Of a stretch of 32,793 nucleotides of DNA, positions 23,660 through 32,525 are shown in pieces; position 1 is the stretch's first letter, and each line of letters starts with the position of its first letter. A program made the position numbers and the translations under genes. This stretch comes from Verrucomicrobiota bacterium (GTDB lineage: Bacteria > Verrucomicrobiota > Verrucomicrobiia > Limisphaerales > UBA1096), in assembly GCA_014382705.1 (NCBI GenBank), contig JACNJE010000048.1:1-32793 (forward strand), read 5' to 3'. The notes beneath the pieces are model-generated. The model did no database searches. It had not been told where the DNA came from and saw only the letters and a list, made by a program, of their open reading frames with translations.

Positions 23660-25180
23660 TCAATCCGCCCCGCGCTTGGCCAAGCGGCGGTTGAGCCAGG
23701 CCGCCGCCAGGCAGGCGGCGGCAACCGTGCACGCCAGGATGAGGAAGGCCATCCATTCGCTGTGATCCCAGTACGCCTTGAGGCCAAGCGCGATGAACAG
23801 GACGGCAGCAACTGCGTTCAGGAGGGTCAGCGGGAGGGGTGCCTTGAACGGGGCGGCCAAGTGACGCCGATCGGCCCAGCCGGAGAGGAGGCATAGGATC
23901 CCGCAAGCCAGCACGCCGGTGAACAGGTTGGCCGGGGTCAGGATGGCGATCAACGCGGTGGGCTTTTCCGCGCCGGTGAACTGCTGCCAGCCCAGGTTGC
24001 CCAGCAGCACGAGCAGGCCGCCGAGGCCCACCCACAGGAGGGTGATGCGCCGGGTTTTGGCCGGGGCCATCCCGGCCGCCGAGCGGGGGAAGGCGTTTTG
24101 GATTTCGCGCATCACGGCGGGAGCGACCTCAATCGTCCCATACAGCGTGCCGAACAACGCCAGGAAGGCACCGGCGAAATAGAACGGGCGCAGCCACGGC
24201 GAGGTGGCCTCCACGAACGCCGCCTGCAGATTCAGCAGGTTGTTGCCGGACGGAACCTTGTGCGCTTGGCCAAGGATCTCGGTGCCGCACGCCACGAACA
24301 CCGCGCTGAACAGCAGCACGATGGCGAAGCTCAGCGTGCAGTCGATCAGGGGCGCGCGGCACCATTGGCGCAACCGGACACGGGCCGCCTCGTCGTGGGC
24401 GTCCACCGGCACGGGGGTTGGCCGGTCGTTGGAGGCGTGGCCCCACTGCTTGTCGCGCAGGTAGGTGACGTAGGCGAGGTAATCGTAGCCGGATCCGCCG
24501 ATCACGCCGACGTAAGTGCTCAGTTCGACCCAGACCGGGCGCTTGGCTATGTCGGGATGTTCGGCAACCCAATCCGGGTAACCGGGTGGAGTGACGTTGG
24601 CGAACCCAGCCAACATCGCACCCCAATCCGGATGAACCAGAAACAGGGAAACCGTCACGGCGAGCAGCATCAGCAGGACGAACAGCAACTGAAGCTTCTC
24701 CAGCCGCTTGTAGCCGCCGGTGAAGGCCAACCCGACGACGACGATCAGGATGACCATCCCCCACAGGAGGTGCATGCCCGTGCCGGTCGATGGCGGATGC
24801 AACAGCCCGGAGACCAGCGTGCCGAGCGTCCCGGCGTGAAAGCTCACCCAGATCGGGAACGACACGATGGCCAACAACAGAAACGCCAGGGGAAGCCACC
24901 CGCGCGGGCCGGGCAAATCCATCCACCGTTGGAACGGGTGCGCGCCGGTCAGCACCATGTGCCGGGCGGTGGCAAACACCAGCGCCCATTTGAACACGCA
25001 AACCAACAGGAACAGGCTGAGCAATGGGTAGCCGAACAGCGCCCCGCCCCGGGAGGAAAAAATGAGTTCGCCCGAGCCGATCGTCAGCGAGGCGATGATC
25101 GCCCCCGGCCCGAAGATCGTCAGCCACGACGCCGGATTCCGCGAGGTCAACGCAGCCAACGGTGTCCGGCAATCGCTCAT
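23660..25180 (-). CDS. NRAMP-like membrane transporter
   Basis: This 506-residue protein has about 11-12 membrane spans. The start FGPGAIIASLTIGSGELIFSS resembles the first helix of NRAMP-family divalent-metal transporters, but the metal-binding DPGN signature of true Mn/Fe NRAMPs is replaced by a TIGSGE-type sequence, as in the distant NRAMP-related group. The substrate is therefore uncertain (a metal or another cation). It starts 15 bases after the propeller gene, suggesting an operon. The palindrome codes for RRLAKRGAD at the C-terminus, and another copy codes for ILGQAHK. Confidence 0.8.
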   Translation of the reverse strand: MSDCRTPLAALTSRNPASWLTIFGPGAIIASLTIGSGELIFSSRGGALFGYPLLSLFLLVCVFKWALVFATARHMVLTGAHPFQRWMDLPGPRGWLPLAFLLLAIVSFPIWVSFHAGTLGTLVSGLLHPPSTGTGMHLLWGMVILIVVVGLAFTGGYKRLEKLQLLFVLLMLLAVTVSLFLVHPDWGAMLAGFANVTPPGYPDWVAEHPDIAKRPVWVELSTYVGVIGGSGYDYLAYVTYLRDKQWGHASNDRPTPVPVDAHDEAARVRLRQWCRAPLIDCTLSFAIVLLFSAVFVACGTEILGQAHKVPSGNNLLNLQAAFVEATSPWLRPFYFAGAFLALFGTLYGTIEVAPAVMREIQNAFPRSAAGMAPAKTRRITLLWVGLGGLLVLLGNLGWQQFTGAEKPTALIAILTPANLFTGVLACGILCLLSGWADRRHLAAPFKAPLPLTLLNAVAAVLFIALGLKAYWDHSEWMAFLILACTVAAACLAAAWLNRRLAKRGAD

Positions 25181-25195
25181 GGTTTGCTCGGCTAA

Positions 25196-27373
25196 TTATT
25201 CCGCTGCGATAAAACCGTGATACAGGCCCATGTAGTACGGCAGCGTGTACACGGTTCCCGAGCCGATGACGTGGCCGCTGCCGCCGGTGTCCAGCGCCCA
25301 CGGGCTGGCGTTCCAATGGTTGAAAAACCGCTCATCCACCGGCAGCACCTTGCCGTTGTTCCGGTAGCCGTGCCCGCGGATCGTGTCGTCGTAGGCATCG
25401 GCCCAATGGTCGGATAACAGGATCAAATCCTTTCGGTGACGGTTGGTATGCCGCCAGTCGAAGCGATCCAGCGGAAACCGCCTGAGCGTGTCGATCGAGT
25501 CCCCGAGCCAGGTCTCCCACGGCGACAGGTCGAACGTCCCCCAGATGGTCGTGTACTCGACACCCATCGCCTGCGACGCGAAACAGAAATTGAAGAACGG
25601 ATTCATCTCCGGCTCCTCCTGCCGCCACGAGTTGGCAAAGGAGGCGAGGTACATTTTTTTCAGCCCGGGATCCGGCTCGTACTTGACCAGGTTGTAATAG
25701 GCCATGAAGGCCATCTCGTCGTCGGACTGGTTGCCGGAGCCGATGCCGCGTTGATACTTCGGCCACATGACGTTGGTGTGGTAAGCGTGCTCCTCCCGCA
25801 ACCGCCGGGCCACGTCCCGGTATTTGCCGTCCCCAGTCATGTGATGCGCCACGTTGAGGTACGACAGGATGCTGAGCGACTTCAGACCGCGCTCCGTGTG
25901 CCACTCCGGATCGTGATGCAGGTCGCCGGGGCCGTACACCGCCCACCGTGTTTTCCCGGCGTGGTCGTGCATGCTGAAGTCGTGCGCGATCAGGTGGTCG
26001 ATGTTGGCCCGCACAATTTCCCGCACCTTGCTTTTTTCCGCCTCGGTGTCGGCCACCAAGTCGTAGAAGAGCGGGTAGAAAAAATAATGCCCGTCCAGTT
26101 CATCCGAGCTGGTGTCGCTTTTCCAATAGTATTTGCCGTCGGCCGACTTGGGCCAGCGCGGCTCATAGACGCGCCAATAGCCGTCCCGCTCCTTTCGGAA
26201 CTTTCGCTGGCCCTCCAGCGTGTAGCCGCCGGTGTTCGGATCGCGCCCGGCGGAGGTCGGCAGAACGGTTCGGGCAATGAAGCCCGGCGGCGGTTCATGC
26301 TCCGAACCCTTTGGTGCCTCGCTCAAGAAACGCAGTGCCTCAAACGCGCGCTTGGCCCGGCGCTTGGCCAAGGGGTCTTTCGTCGCGCCGTAGGCGAAGC
26401 ATTCCCCCGCGCCGTACATGCTCGTCCACAGGCCGTCGTTGTCACTGTCGCCAACGCGGGTGTCCGTTTTCTTCCCCGCTTGGTGCGCGTGGGCCTCGAT
26501 GACGTAACCGAACTGGGTGCGCCGGTTGTATCTGTCGATCTCCTCCTCGTAATGCTTCGCCTTCTCCGCGAGCGTCATGCCGCTGAAATGAATGAACGAC
26601 ACCCCGCCCGCCGTGGCCACCCAGGCATTGCCGTCGGCGTCCACGGCGATGTCGCGCACTGCGTCGCTCGGCAGCCAGCGCTTCCCCTGCCGGTACGCCC
26701 AGGCTGAACCGTCAAAGCGAATCACGCCGATCGCCGTGCCAAACCACACCGTGCCGTCGGCGCCGCCCGAGACGGCGGTCATGTCGTCATACGGCAATCC
26801 CTCCGCGCCGGTGAAGAGCGACCAGTTGCCGTCCGCGTAACACCCCGCCCCCTGAAAACTGGCGAACCAAAGCCGCCCCAAACCGTCGTACGCCACGGTG
26901 ACATTCATCGGCGCCCAGCTTTTGTGTCCGTCCCGGGGAAACACCTGCCGCACGCCGTCGCTGTCGGACAAAAAAAATCCCGACTCCGTCCCCACCGCCG
27001 CTTGGCCATCCGGCCCGAGCGCCACGGCCAACACCTCCCCCGCCTTGGCCAAGCGCGGCCGCATCGCCGGCGGTACGGTTTTTTTCGCTGCGAACAGGGC
27101 GGCAAACTCATCACTGGCACGCCACTTGCCTCCCACGAACACCGCATCGCCCTTCGCCGTCCGCGCCACGACGCGTCCGCCCTTGGCCAAGGCCACCGCC
27201 CGCACGTCGTTGCCCGGCAACCCATCGGCCTCCGTGTGGAACGTCCGCATCTCTTGCGGGAACAGGCCCACCCTCACGGGAACCTTCGGTGGTTCGGCTG
27301 AATTAGAGTGGACACAAAGTAACATCAAAAGAACAGCCAAGCCGATGCTTCGCCCAACCCCACTCACCCTCAT
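25196..27373 (-). CDS. Secreted propeller protein with helical glycan-enzyme-like domain
   Basis: Starting at the ATG at 27373 the protein has 725 residues and a clear signal peptide (about 1-26, ending SNSA). Residues ~40-290 contain beta-propeller repeats of the two-component-regulator type (GLPGNDVRAVAL, DGLGRLWFASFQGAG, ADGTVWFGTAIGVIRF, ADGNAWVATAGGV). Residues ~300-725 look like an all-helical toroid with many aromatic and acidic residues (SSDELDGHYFFYPLFYDLVAD, NPFFNFCFASQAMG). This suggests a glycan-binding or glycan-cleaving secreted enzyme, but no family was recognised. The reading frame stays open 135 codons upstream, but that part crosses a repeat element and the start of the divergent DUF1080 gene. 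Three palindromes lie inside, read as LAK. Confidence 0.8.
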   Translation of the reverse strand: MRVSGVGRSIGLAVLLMLLCVHSNSAEPPKVPVRVGLFPQEMRTFHTEADGLPGNDVRAVALAKGGRVVARTAKGDAVFVGGKWRASDEFAALFAAKKTVPPAMRPRLAKAGEVLAVALGPDGQAAVGTESGFFLSDSDGVRQVFPRDGHKSWAPMNVTVAYDGLGRLWFASFQGAGCYADGNWSLFTGAEGLPYDDMTAVSGGADGTVWFGTAIGVIRFDGSAWAYRQGKRWLPSDAVRDIAVDADGNAWVATAGGVSFIHFSGMTLAEKAKHYEEEIDRYNRRTQFGYVIEAHAHQAGKKTDTRVGDSDNDGLWTSMYGAGECFAYGATKDPLAKRRAKRAFEALRFLSEAPKGSEHEPPPGFIARTVLPTSAGRDPNTGGYTLEGQRKFRKERDGYWRVYEPRWPKSADGKYYWKSDTSSDELDGHYFFYPLFYDLVADTEAEKSKVREIVRANIDHLIAHDFSMHDHAGKTRWAVYGPGDLHHDPEWHTERGLKSLSILSYLNVAHHMTGDGKYRDVARRLREEHAYHTNVMWPKYQRGIGSGNQSDDEMAFMAYYNLVKYEPDPGLKKMYLASFANSWRQEEPEMNPFFNFCFASQAMGVEYTTIWGTFDLSPWETWLGDSIDTLRRFPLDRFDWRHTNRHRKDLILLSDHWADAYDDTIRGHGYRNNGKVLPVDERFFNHWNASPWALDTGGSGHVIGSGTVYTLPYYMGLYHGFIAAE

Positions 27374-27470
27374 CCGGCCTCCGGCCACCTTCTCCCACTG
27401 GGAGTAGGAATCTAAACGCGACGCGCTTGGCCAAGCTCCCATCCCAATCGGGTGAGGGACGGGGTGAGGG
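27363..27470. repeat. Intergenic inverted-repeat element (copy 2), overlapping the propeller gene start
   Basis: CTCACCCTCATCCG (27363-27376) opens the element and GGTGAGGGACGGGGTGAGGG (27451-27470) closes it, with TCTCCCACTGGGAG inside and the palindrome GCTTGGCCAAGC at 27425-27436. It shares its ends and core with the element at 21316. The first bases overlap the ATG and first codons of the propeller gene on the minus strand. The rest of the gap up to the DUF1080 gene holds no other clear feature. Confidence 0.6.
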
Positions 27471-27614
27471 AGAGAACGATCAACTACAACCATTGCTTTT
27501 TTCATTACCAGAAGGATAGCCACGCCGAAACAAATAGAGCAAGCCCAGTGCCTAGCCAAGCGCTGGATAAAACCACTTGCAACCCATCGACCGCCCGGTG
27601 ATGGTTCCCGTGAC

Positions 27615-28229
27615 ATGAAATCACTGCTGACAGCCGTGTTCACCACCACCCTGCTCGCGGGTTGCGCCTCGCTAGAGACGTCCAAAAGCGTGTCGCTTTT
27701 TAACGGCACAAGCCTCGACAACTGGGTCGTCGAAAATGACGGCCAGTTCTCCGTGCAGGACGGCGTGCTCAAGGTCAATCGCGGTACCGGCTGGCTGCGA
27801 TCGGCCGAGGTTTATGCCGACTTCACGCTGGTGATGGAGTTCCGCTTTCTTGAGGCCGAAGCCAACAGCGGGATTTTCGTGCGTACCGGGCCGACGAGCC
27901 ACAACGACGAAAACGGCTGGCCCAACAACGGCTACCAGGTGCAGTGCATGGACACGATCACTGGGAGGGCACCCTTGGCCACGATGATCCCGTATGGCGC
28001 GCAGCCGTTCGAGTCCAAGTCCGACTTGGCCGCCTTGGCCAAGGCGTACCGACCGCTTGGCCAATGGCAAACCTACGAAATCACCTGCATCGGCGAGACG
28101 ATGGTGGTGAAGTTGAACGGCACACAAATCACCACCGCGACGAGCATCAAAAACCGGGATGGCCATATCGGCATCCAAGCCGAACACGGCCTGCTCGATT
28201 TCCGCAAAATCGAGATGACAAACCTGTAG
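27615..28229 (+). CDS. DUF1080 (3-keto-disaccharide hydrolase-like) lipoprotein
   Basis: The 204-residue protein has a lipoprotein signal with lipobox LLAGC (Cys17). The remainder is a DUF1080 concanavalin-like domain, with SVSLFNGTSLDNWVVENDG, FTLVMEFRF, NSGIFVR, NGYQVQCMD and HIGIQAEHGLLDFRKI. DUF1080 members act on 3-keto-glycosides made by Gfo-type oxidoreductases. Two such oxidoreductases lie immediately downstream, which fits that pathway. It is divergent from the propeller gene. One full palindrome is read as LAKAY, and a near-copy follows as PLGQW. A further palindrome overlaps its stop codon. Confidence 0.92.
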   Translation: MKSLLTAVFTTTLLAGCASLETSKSVSLFNGTSLDNWVVENDGQFSVQDGVLKVNRGTGWLRSAEVYADFTLVMEFRFLEAEANSGIFVRTGPTSHNDENGWPNNGYQVQCMDTITGRAPLATMIPYGAQPFESKSDLAALAKAYRPLGQWQTYEITCIGETMVVKLNGTQITTATSIKNRDGHIGIQAEHGLLDFRKIEMTNL

Positions 28230-28244
28230 CGCTTGGCCAAGCGC
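28229..28244. repeat. Palindrome GCGCTTGGCCAAGCGC at the DUF1080 stop
   Basis: This 16-base perfect palindrome begins on the last base of the TAG stop and lies between two convergent genes only 24 bases apart. It could form a cruciform or a short hairpin in both transcripts, though it lacks a U-tract. Confidence 0.85.
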
Positions 28245-28253
28245 GAGCTTGGC

Positions 28254-29588
28254 TTAAAGCCACTTGGTTCGGTTTTGTTTTTTAACGAGGGCGGCGGCCT
28301 CGGGGAAGCCGTTGGCTTTCATCGCTTGGCCGTCCCAGTCGAGGTTTTGCTGCAGCTTGAGGGCGACGATGCCGGACAAGCCAATCTCGGTCAGGTGGCC
28401 GCCGATCTCGAACGGCGCGAAGGTTTTGCCGTTCTCGACGATCGCATCAGTCCATTCTTGAAAATGCCCCCGCACACGCGGCAGGCGTTGCGGCACTTTT
28501 TTCGCCTCCGAATGGTTGGCGTGTCCGGCGAATTTCTGGTCGCCTTTCAGCTTCACGTAGCACTGTGAATTCCATAGCCCGGAGGAGAGCAGGCCGTGCT
28601 CGGCCTCGACCACCGCACCAACGCGCGGGATGTTCCCGAAGGTGCCGATCAGCGGATCGGTGATGTGCTTGGGTGGCATGTCAACACCACCGGTGTAGTA
28701 GATCAGGTTGACTGCGGCCCGACTGCCCTTGGCCGGGAAGTGAAACGAGTGCGTCACGGTCTTGGCGTAGGTCTCCAGCCCGGCTTTTTGCACGTTGCTG
28801 ATCTCCACCCGGGACGGGTAGCCGAGGTTGAGGGCGCGCACCGGCATGTTGAATGAATGGCAGCAAAAGTCGCCGATGGAGCCGTTGCCAAAGTCGTACC
28901 AGCCGCGCCACTTGGCCGGGTGATAGATTCCATTTTTGTAAGGGCGCGTCGGCGACGGGCCGCACCAGAAATCCCAGTTCATCCCCGACGGCACCGGATC
29001 CTCGCCGGGCGGGCGCGTGCCGCCGTTGGGCCAGCCGTGGGCCGGGTGCCAAACGTGCACGTTGGAAACCTGCCCGAGCAGCCCGGACTGAATCAACTCG
29101 ATGCTCCGGCGAAGATTCGACGAGGCGCTGCCCTGATTGCCGGTTTGCGTGACGACTTTTGATGTGCGGGACAGTTCGCGCAACGCACGCGACTCGGCGA
29201 TTGTGTGGGTCAGCGGTTTTTCGCAGTACACGTGCCGGCCGGCCTTCATTGCTGCGGTGCAGATCGGTGCGTGCCAGTGATCCGGCGTGGCGATCACCAC
29301 GGCGTCGAGCGTTTTCTCCTTCTCGAGCAGCTCGCGGTAATCGGCGTACGCCTTGACACTCCCGGCCTTGGCCTTGTGGCGGTTTTGGGAGTTGGTGATC
29401 TGGTTGGGGTCGACGTCACAGAATGCCACGACGTTGTGCCCGAGTTGCAACGTGTTTTTGACGTGGCCCTGAATCTGGCCGCCCATGCCGATGAAGGCGA
29501 TGTTGAGCCGGTTGTTCGCCCCGAAAACGGTGCGCGGGAGGATGACCGGTGCGGCAGCGGTTGCGGCGAGAAAAGTTCGGCGTTTCAT
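28254..29588 (-). CDS. Tat-exported Gfo/Idh/MocA oxidoreductase
   Basis: The 444-residue protein has a short twin-arginine-type signal (MKRRTFLAA, cleavage near VFGA), a Rossmann motif IAFIGMGGQIQGH, TPDHWHAP and the catalytic YCEKPLTH (EKP). It is NAD(P)-dependent, probably periplasmic with a tightly held cofactor that is exported folded. I used the ATG at 29588; upstream in-frame codons run to 30005 but overlap the divergent gene. The closest pair is the gene at 29728; both probably oxidise sugars at C3 ahead of the DUF1080 protein, which is inference. Confidence 0.92.
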   Translation of the reverse strand: MKRRTFLAATAAAPVILPRTVFGANNRLNIAFIGMGGQIQGHVKNTLQLGHNVVAFCDVDPNQITNSQNRHKAKAGSVKAYADYRELLEKEKTLDAVVIATPDHWHAPICTAAMKAGRHVYCEKPLTHTIAESRALRELSRTSKVVTQTGNQGSASSNLRRSIELIQSGLLGQVSNVHVWHPAHGWPNGGTRPPGEDPVPSGMNWDFWCGPSPTRPYKNGIYHPAKWRGWYDFGNGSIGDFCCHSFNMPVRALNLGYPSRVEISNVQKAGLETYAKTVTHSFHFPAKGSRAAVNLIYYTGGVDMPPKHITDPLIGTFGNIPRVGAVVEAEHGLLSSGLWNSQCYVKLKGDQKFAGHANHSEAKKVPQRLPRVRGHFQEWTDAIVENGKTFAPFEIGGHLTEIGLSGIVALKLQQNLDWDGQAMKANGFPEAAALVKKQNRTKWL

Positions 29589-29727
29589 GAATCTTGCTTT
29601 TGTCATTGGATCAATTGGTCGAACCCCTTTTCTCACAGCGAACCGGTCTTGGAAAGCTGAAACCGGACGGGCGAGGTTTGATTTTGCACTCGCCAGTTTC
29701 TGACGATCGGGTGACTGTTGCGCCGCT

Positions 29728-31077
29728 ATGAACTCACTTCCCACCCACCGGCAATCCCGGCGTCGATTCATCCAATCCACCGGCTTGGCTGCAACCGCCG
29801 TGGGATTTCCGGCCATTGTCAGCGCCAAGTCGCCCAACGCCAAATTGAACCTCGCCATCATCGGGAGCGGGGGCCGCGGCGGAAGCAATATGGCCAACAC
29901 GGCAAGGACTGAGAACGTCGTGGCGCTCTGCGACGTCAACGCCCATAACCTGAACCGCGCGGCAACAAAACATCCCAAGGCGCGAACGTACCGGGATTTC
30001 CGCAAACTCTACGAAAAGACCGGTGACATCGACGCCGTGGTGGTGAGCACGACCGAGCACACGCACGCGTTTGCCGTGCTGCCAGCGCTGCAGGCCAAGA
30101 AACATGTTTACTGCGAGAAACCGCTGACGCGTGACGTGTACGAGGCGCGGGTGCTCACGAAGGCGGCCAAGGCGGCGGGCGTCGCCACGCAAATGGGCAC
30201 CCAAATCCACGCCGGGAATAACTTCCGGCGTGTCGTCGAGAAAATCCAGTCCGGCGCCATTGGCCCGGTTCGCGAGGCCCACGTCTGGGTCGGCCGCGCC
30301 TGGGGCTGGCAAAGCCAGGAGGCGGCCAAACGCAACGGCGACATCGTCTGGTCGTTCGAAACGCCGACCGAAGCCCAGACGCCTCCGGCGCACCTTGACT
30401 GGGATCTGTGGATCGGCCCGGCGCCGCACCGGCCGTTTCACTCTGTCTATTTCCCCGGGCCGAAGTGGTATCGCTGGTGGGATTTCGGCAACGGCACCAT
30501 GTCCGACCTTGGCAGCCACTTCAACGATCTCCCGTTCTGGGCGCTCAAGCTCGACACCCCGAAAACCGTCGAGGCGTGGGGGCCGCCGCCGCACAACGAT
30601 ATTGCTCCGGCCTCGATGTCGGCGAAGTACACCTACGGCAAACGCGGAGACATGCCGCCGGTCACGCTCACGTGGCACCAAGGCGAAAACAAGCCGAAGA
30701 TCTGGAAGGAGAACGGCATCCCGCAATGGGGCAGCGGCATGCTCTTTATCGGCGACAACGGCATGCTCCTTTCCGACTACGGCAAACACATGCTGTTACC
30801 CGAAAAGGAGTTCAAAGAGTATCAGGCTCCCGAACCGTGGATTCCGCCCTCGATCGGGCACCATGCCGAGTGGCTGCACGCCTGCAAGACCGGCGCGCCG
30901 ACCACCTGTCACTTCGGGTATTCCGGGCCGCTCACCGAGGCCAACCATTTGGGCAATGTTGCCTACCGCGCCGGGAAAAAGATCGAGTGGGACGCGGAAA
31001 ACATGAAGATTCCCAACGCCCCGGACGCGGATCGATACCTGAAACGCGACTACCGAAAAGGCTGGAGCCTGGCCTGA
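29728..31077 (+). CDS. Tat-exported Gfo/Idh/MocA oxidoreductase
   Basis: This 449-residue protein has a Tat signal (S10-R-R-R-F-I-Q, end near VSAKS). The Rossmann motif is [13 protein letters not shown], followed by STTEHTHAF and the [10 protein letters not shown] motif containing the catalytic Lys. The family's C-terminal half is normal, with [14 protein letters not shown] and [12 protein letters not shown]. It is divergent from its relative across 139 bases. No palindrome lies inside, but one follows its stop. The substrate is unknown. Confidence 0.93.
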   Translation: MNSLPTHRQSRRRFIQSTGLAATAVGFPAIVSAKSPNAKLNLAIIGSGGRGGSNMANTARTENVVALCDVNAHNLNRAATKHPKARTYRDFRKLYEKTGDIDAVVVSTTEHTHAFAVLPALQAKKHVYCEKPLTRDVYEARVLTKAAKAAGVATQMGTQIHAGNNFRRVVEKIQSGAIGPVREAHVWVGRAWGWQSQEAAKRNGDIVWSFETPTEAQTPPAHLDWDLWIGPAPHRPFHSVYFPGPKWYRWWDFGNGTMSDLGSHFNDLPFWALKLDTPKTVEAWGPPPHNDIAPASMSAKYTYGKRGDMPPVTLTWHQGENKPKIWKENGIPQWGSGMLFIGDNGMLLSDYGKHMLLPEKEFKEYQAPEPWIPPSIGHHAEWLHACKTGAPTTCHFGYSGPLTEANHLGNVAYRAGKKIEWDAENMKIPNAPDADRYLKRDYRKGWSLA

Positions 31078-31083
31078 ACCGAC

Positions 31084-31101
31084 GCCGCTTGGCCAAGCGG
31101 C
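31084..31101. repeat. 18-base perfect palindrome between convergent genes
   Basis: GCCGCTTGGCCAAGCGGC lies 7 bases after the oxidoreductase stop and ends on the last base of the helicase stop codon (minus strand). It is the longest exact palindrome of this family in the window. A role as a bidirectional transcript end is possible but unproven. Confidence 0.88.
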
Positions 31102-32525
31102 TACCGGGCGAACCGCGCGGCGCGCCTTGGCCGCCTCTTGGCCGGCTTCTTTTTTCCGGAGCCGTTTCGGCTTTCCCGCCGTTGCTGCTTCTTCGGGGAT
31201 CGCACCGACTTGAAGGCACGCTCGGAATGCAAATCGTGCTCCCGATCGTCGGGGATTTGCTTTTTGATCAACCGCTCAATGTCCAGCAGCAGGCCGGCCT
31301 CCTCTTTGCTGCAAAACGTCCACGCCTGGCCTTCGCTGCCGGCGCGAGCGGTGCGGCCGATTCGGTGAACGTACGTCTCGGCTTCGGTCGGCAAATCGTA
31401 GTTGAACACATCCGTGATCCCGTCGACGTCGATGCCGCGCGCGGCGATGTCGGTGGCAACCAGCACTTTCACCCGGCCCTCGCGGAACTGCTCCAGCGCC
31501 CGGGTCCGCGCCGCCTGCGTCTTGTTGCCGTGGATGGGTGCTGCGGTAATCCCCGCCCGCTCCAGCCGCTCGCAGACACGGTTCGCCTTGTACTTCATCT
31601 GTGTGAACACGATCGCGCGCCCCACCGCTGGGTCGCGAAGGAGGGCCACGAGCAGGTCATCCTTCTGGTCCCGGTCGACGTACAGCAGCCGCTGGCAAAT
31701 CTTCTCCACCGTCGGCTGCTCGGGGTTGATCGTGACCCGAACCGGGTCGACCAGCAGGCGCTTGGCCAAGGTCTCCACGGCGGTCGGCAGTGTCGCGGAG
31801 AAAAACCCGGTGCGCCGCTCGCTTGGCAGCTTGGCGATGATGCGCTCGACGTCAGGGACGAACCCCATGTCCAGCATGCGATCCGCCTCGTCGAGTATGA
31901 ACGACTTAACGGCGTCGAGTTGCACGAACCCCTGCCCCATCAGGTCGAGCAGGCGCCCCGGCGTGGCGACGACAATGTCGACCCCGCGGTTCATCGCCTT
32001 CTCCTGCGGCCCCTGCCCCACGCCGCCAAAAATCACGGTGTGGGAAACCTGCAGAAACCGGCCGTAAGCCGTGATGCTGTCACCAATCTGCGCCGCCAAT
32101 TCCCGCGTCGGCGCAAGGATCAGCGCCCGGGGGCGGCGGCCCTCCGGGTTCATTTTCTCGGCGGCCAACTCCTGCAGCAACGGGATGGTGAACGCGGCGG
32201 TTTTGCCGGTTCCGGTCTGCGCGCTGCCGAACAAATCGCGGCCATCAACCTGCGGCGGGATGGCCTCGGCCTGCACCGGCGTCGGGATGGCGTAACCCTC
32301 CTTTTTCAGTGCATGCTGGATCTCCGGGATCAATGAACCAAAAACGCCCTCCATCCCGAGTGCCTCCATCGGCTCGGCCTGCTCGCGGGGACGCGGTTTT
32401 TGGTTCGGACGAAATTGATCGTCGCGTGCCCTGCCCGAATTGCCGCGTCGTCGCGATTTGTTTCCACCAAATCGCCCACGTTTTTTATCGCCCCTTTTGC
32501 GGGGTTTCCTCTCTGTCGTATTCAT
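31101..32525 (-). CDS. rhlE: DEAD-box RNA helicase, RhlE-like
   Basis: The 474-residue ATP-dependent RNA helicase has a Q motif near PTPVQAEAIP (81-90), Walker A AQTGTGKT (102-109), PTREL (139-143), TPGR (188-191), DEAD (212-215) and SAT (243-245). The second helicase domain follows with ATDIAARGIDV and HRIGRTAR. Basic tails at both ends (KKRGRFGGNKSRRRG at the start, KKPAKRRPRR at the end) are typical of RhlE proteins. These act in RNA decay or ribosome assembly and often help growth in the cold. One palindrome is read as TLAKR in the C-terminal half. The gene symbol rests on overall type and could be another DEAD-box paralogue. Confidence 0.93.
   Translation of the reverse strand: MNTTERKPRKRGDKKRGRFGGNKSRRRGNSGRARDDQFRPNQKPRPREQAEPMEALGMEGVFGSLIPEIQHALKKEGYAIPTPVQAEAIPPQVDGRDLFGSAQTGTGKTAAFTIPLLQELAAEKMNPEGRRPRALILAPTRELAAQIGDSITAYGRFLQVSHTVIFGGVGQGPQEKAMNRGVDIVVATPGRLLDLMGQGFVQLDAVKSFILDEADRMLDMGFVPDVERIIAKLPSERRTGFFSATLPTAVETLAKRLLVDPVRVTINPEQPTVEKICQRLLYVDRDQKDDLLVALLRDPAVGRAIVFTQMKYKANRVCERLERAGITAAPIHGNKTQAARTRALEQFREGRVKVLVATDIAARGIDVDGITDVFNYDLPTEAETYVHRIGRTARAGSEGQAWTFCSKEEAGLLLDIERLIKKQIPDDREHDLHSERAFKSVRSPKKQQRRESRNGSGKKKPAKRRPRRAARFAR

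Noticed and set aside
27374..27778. N-terminal extension of the propeller protein (135 codons upstream)
   Set aside because: The extension crosses a repeat element and runs antisense into the DUF1080 gene; a good signal peptide starts at 27373.
28229..28244. Palindrome as a classical intrinsic terminator
   Set aside because: No T-tract follows on either strand; only the infA hairpin at 14755-14784 meets that standard.
29589..30005. N-terminal extension of the minus-strand Gfo/Idh/MocA gene
   Set aside because: It overlaps the divergent oxidoreductase gene, and the Tat-type signal starts precisely at 29588.
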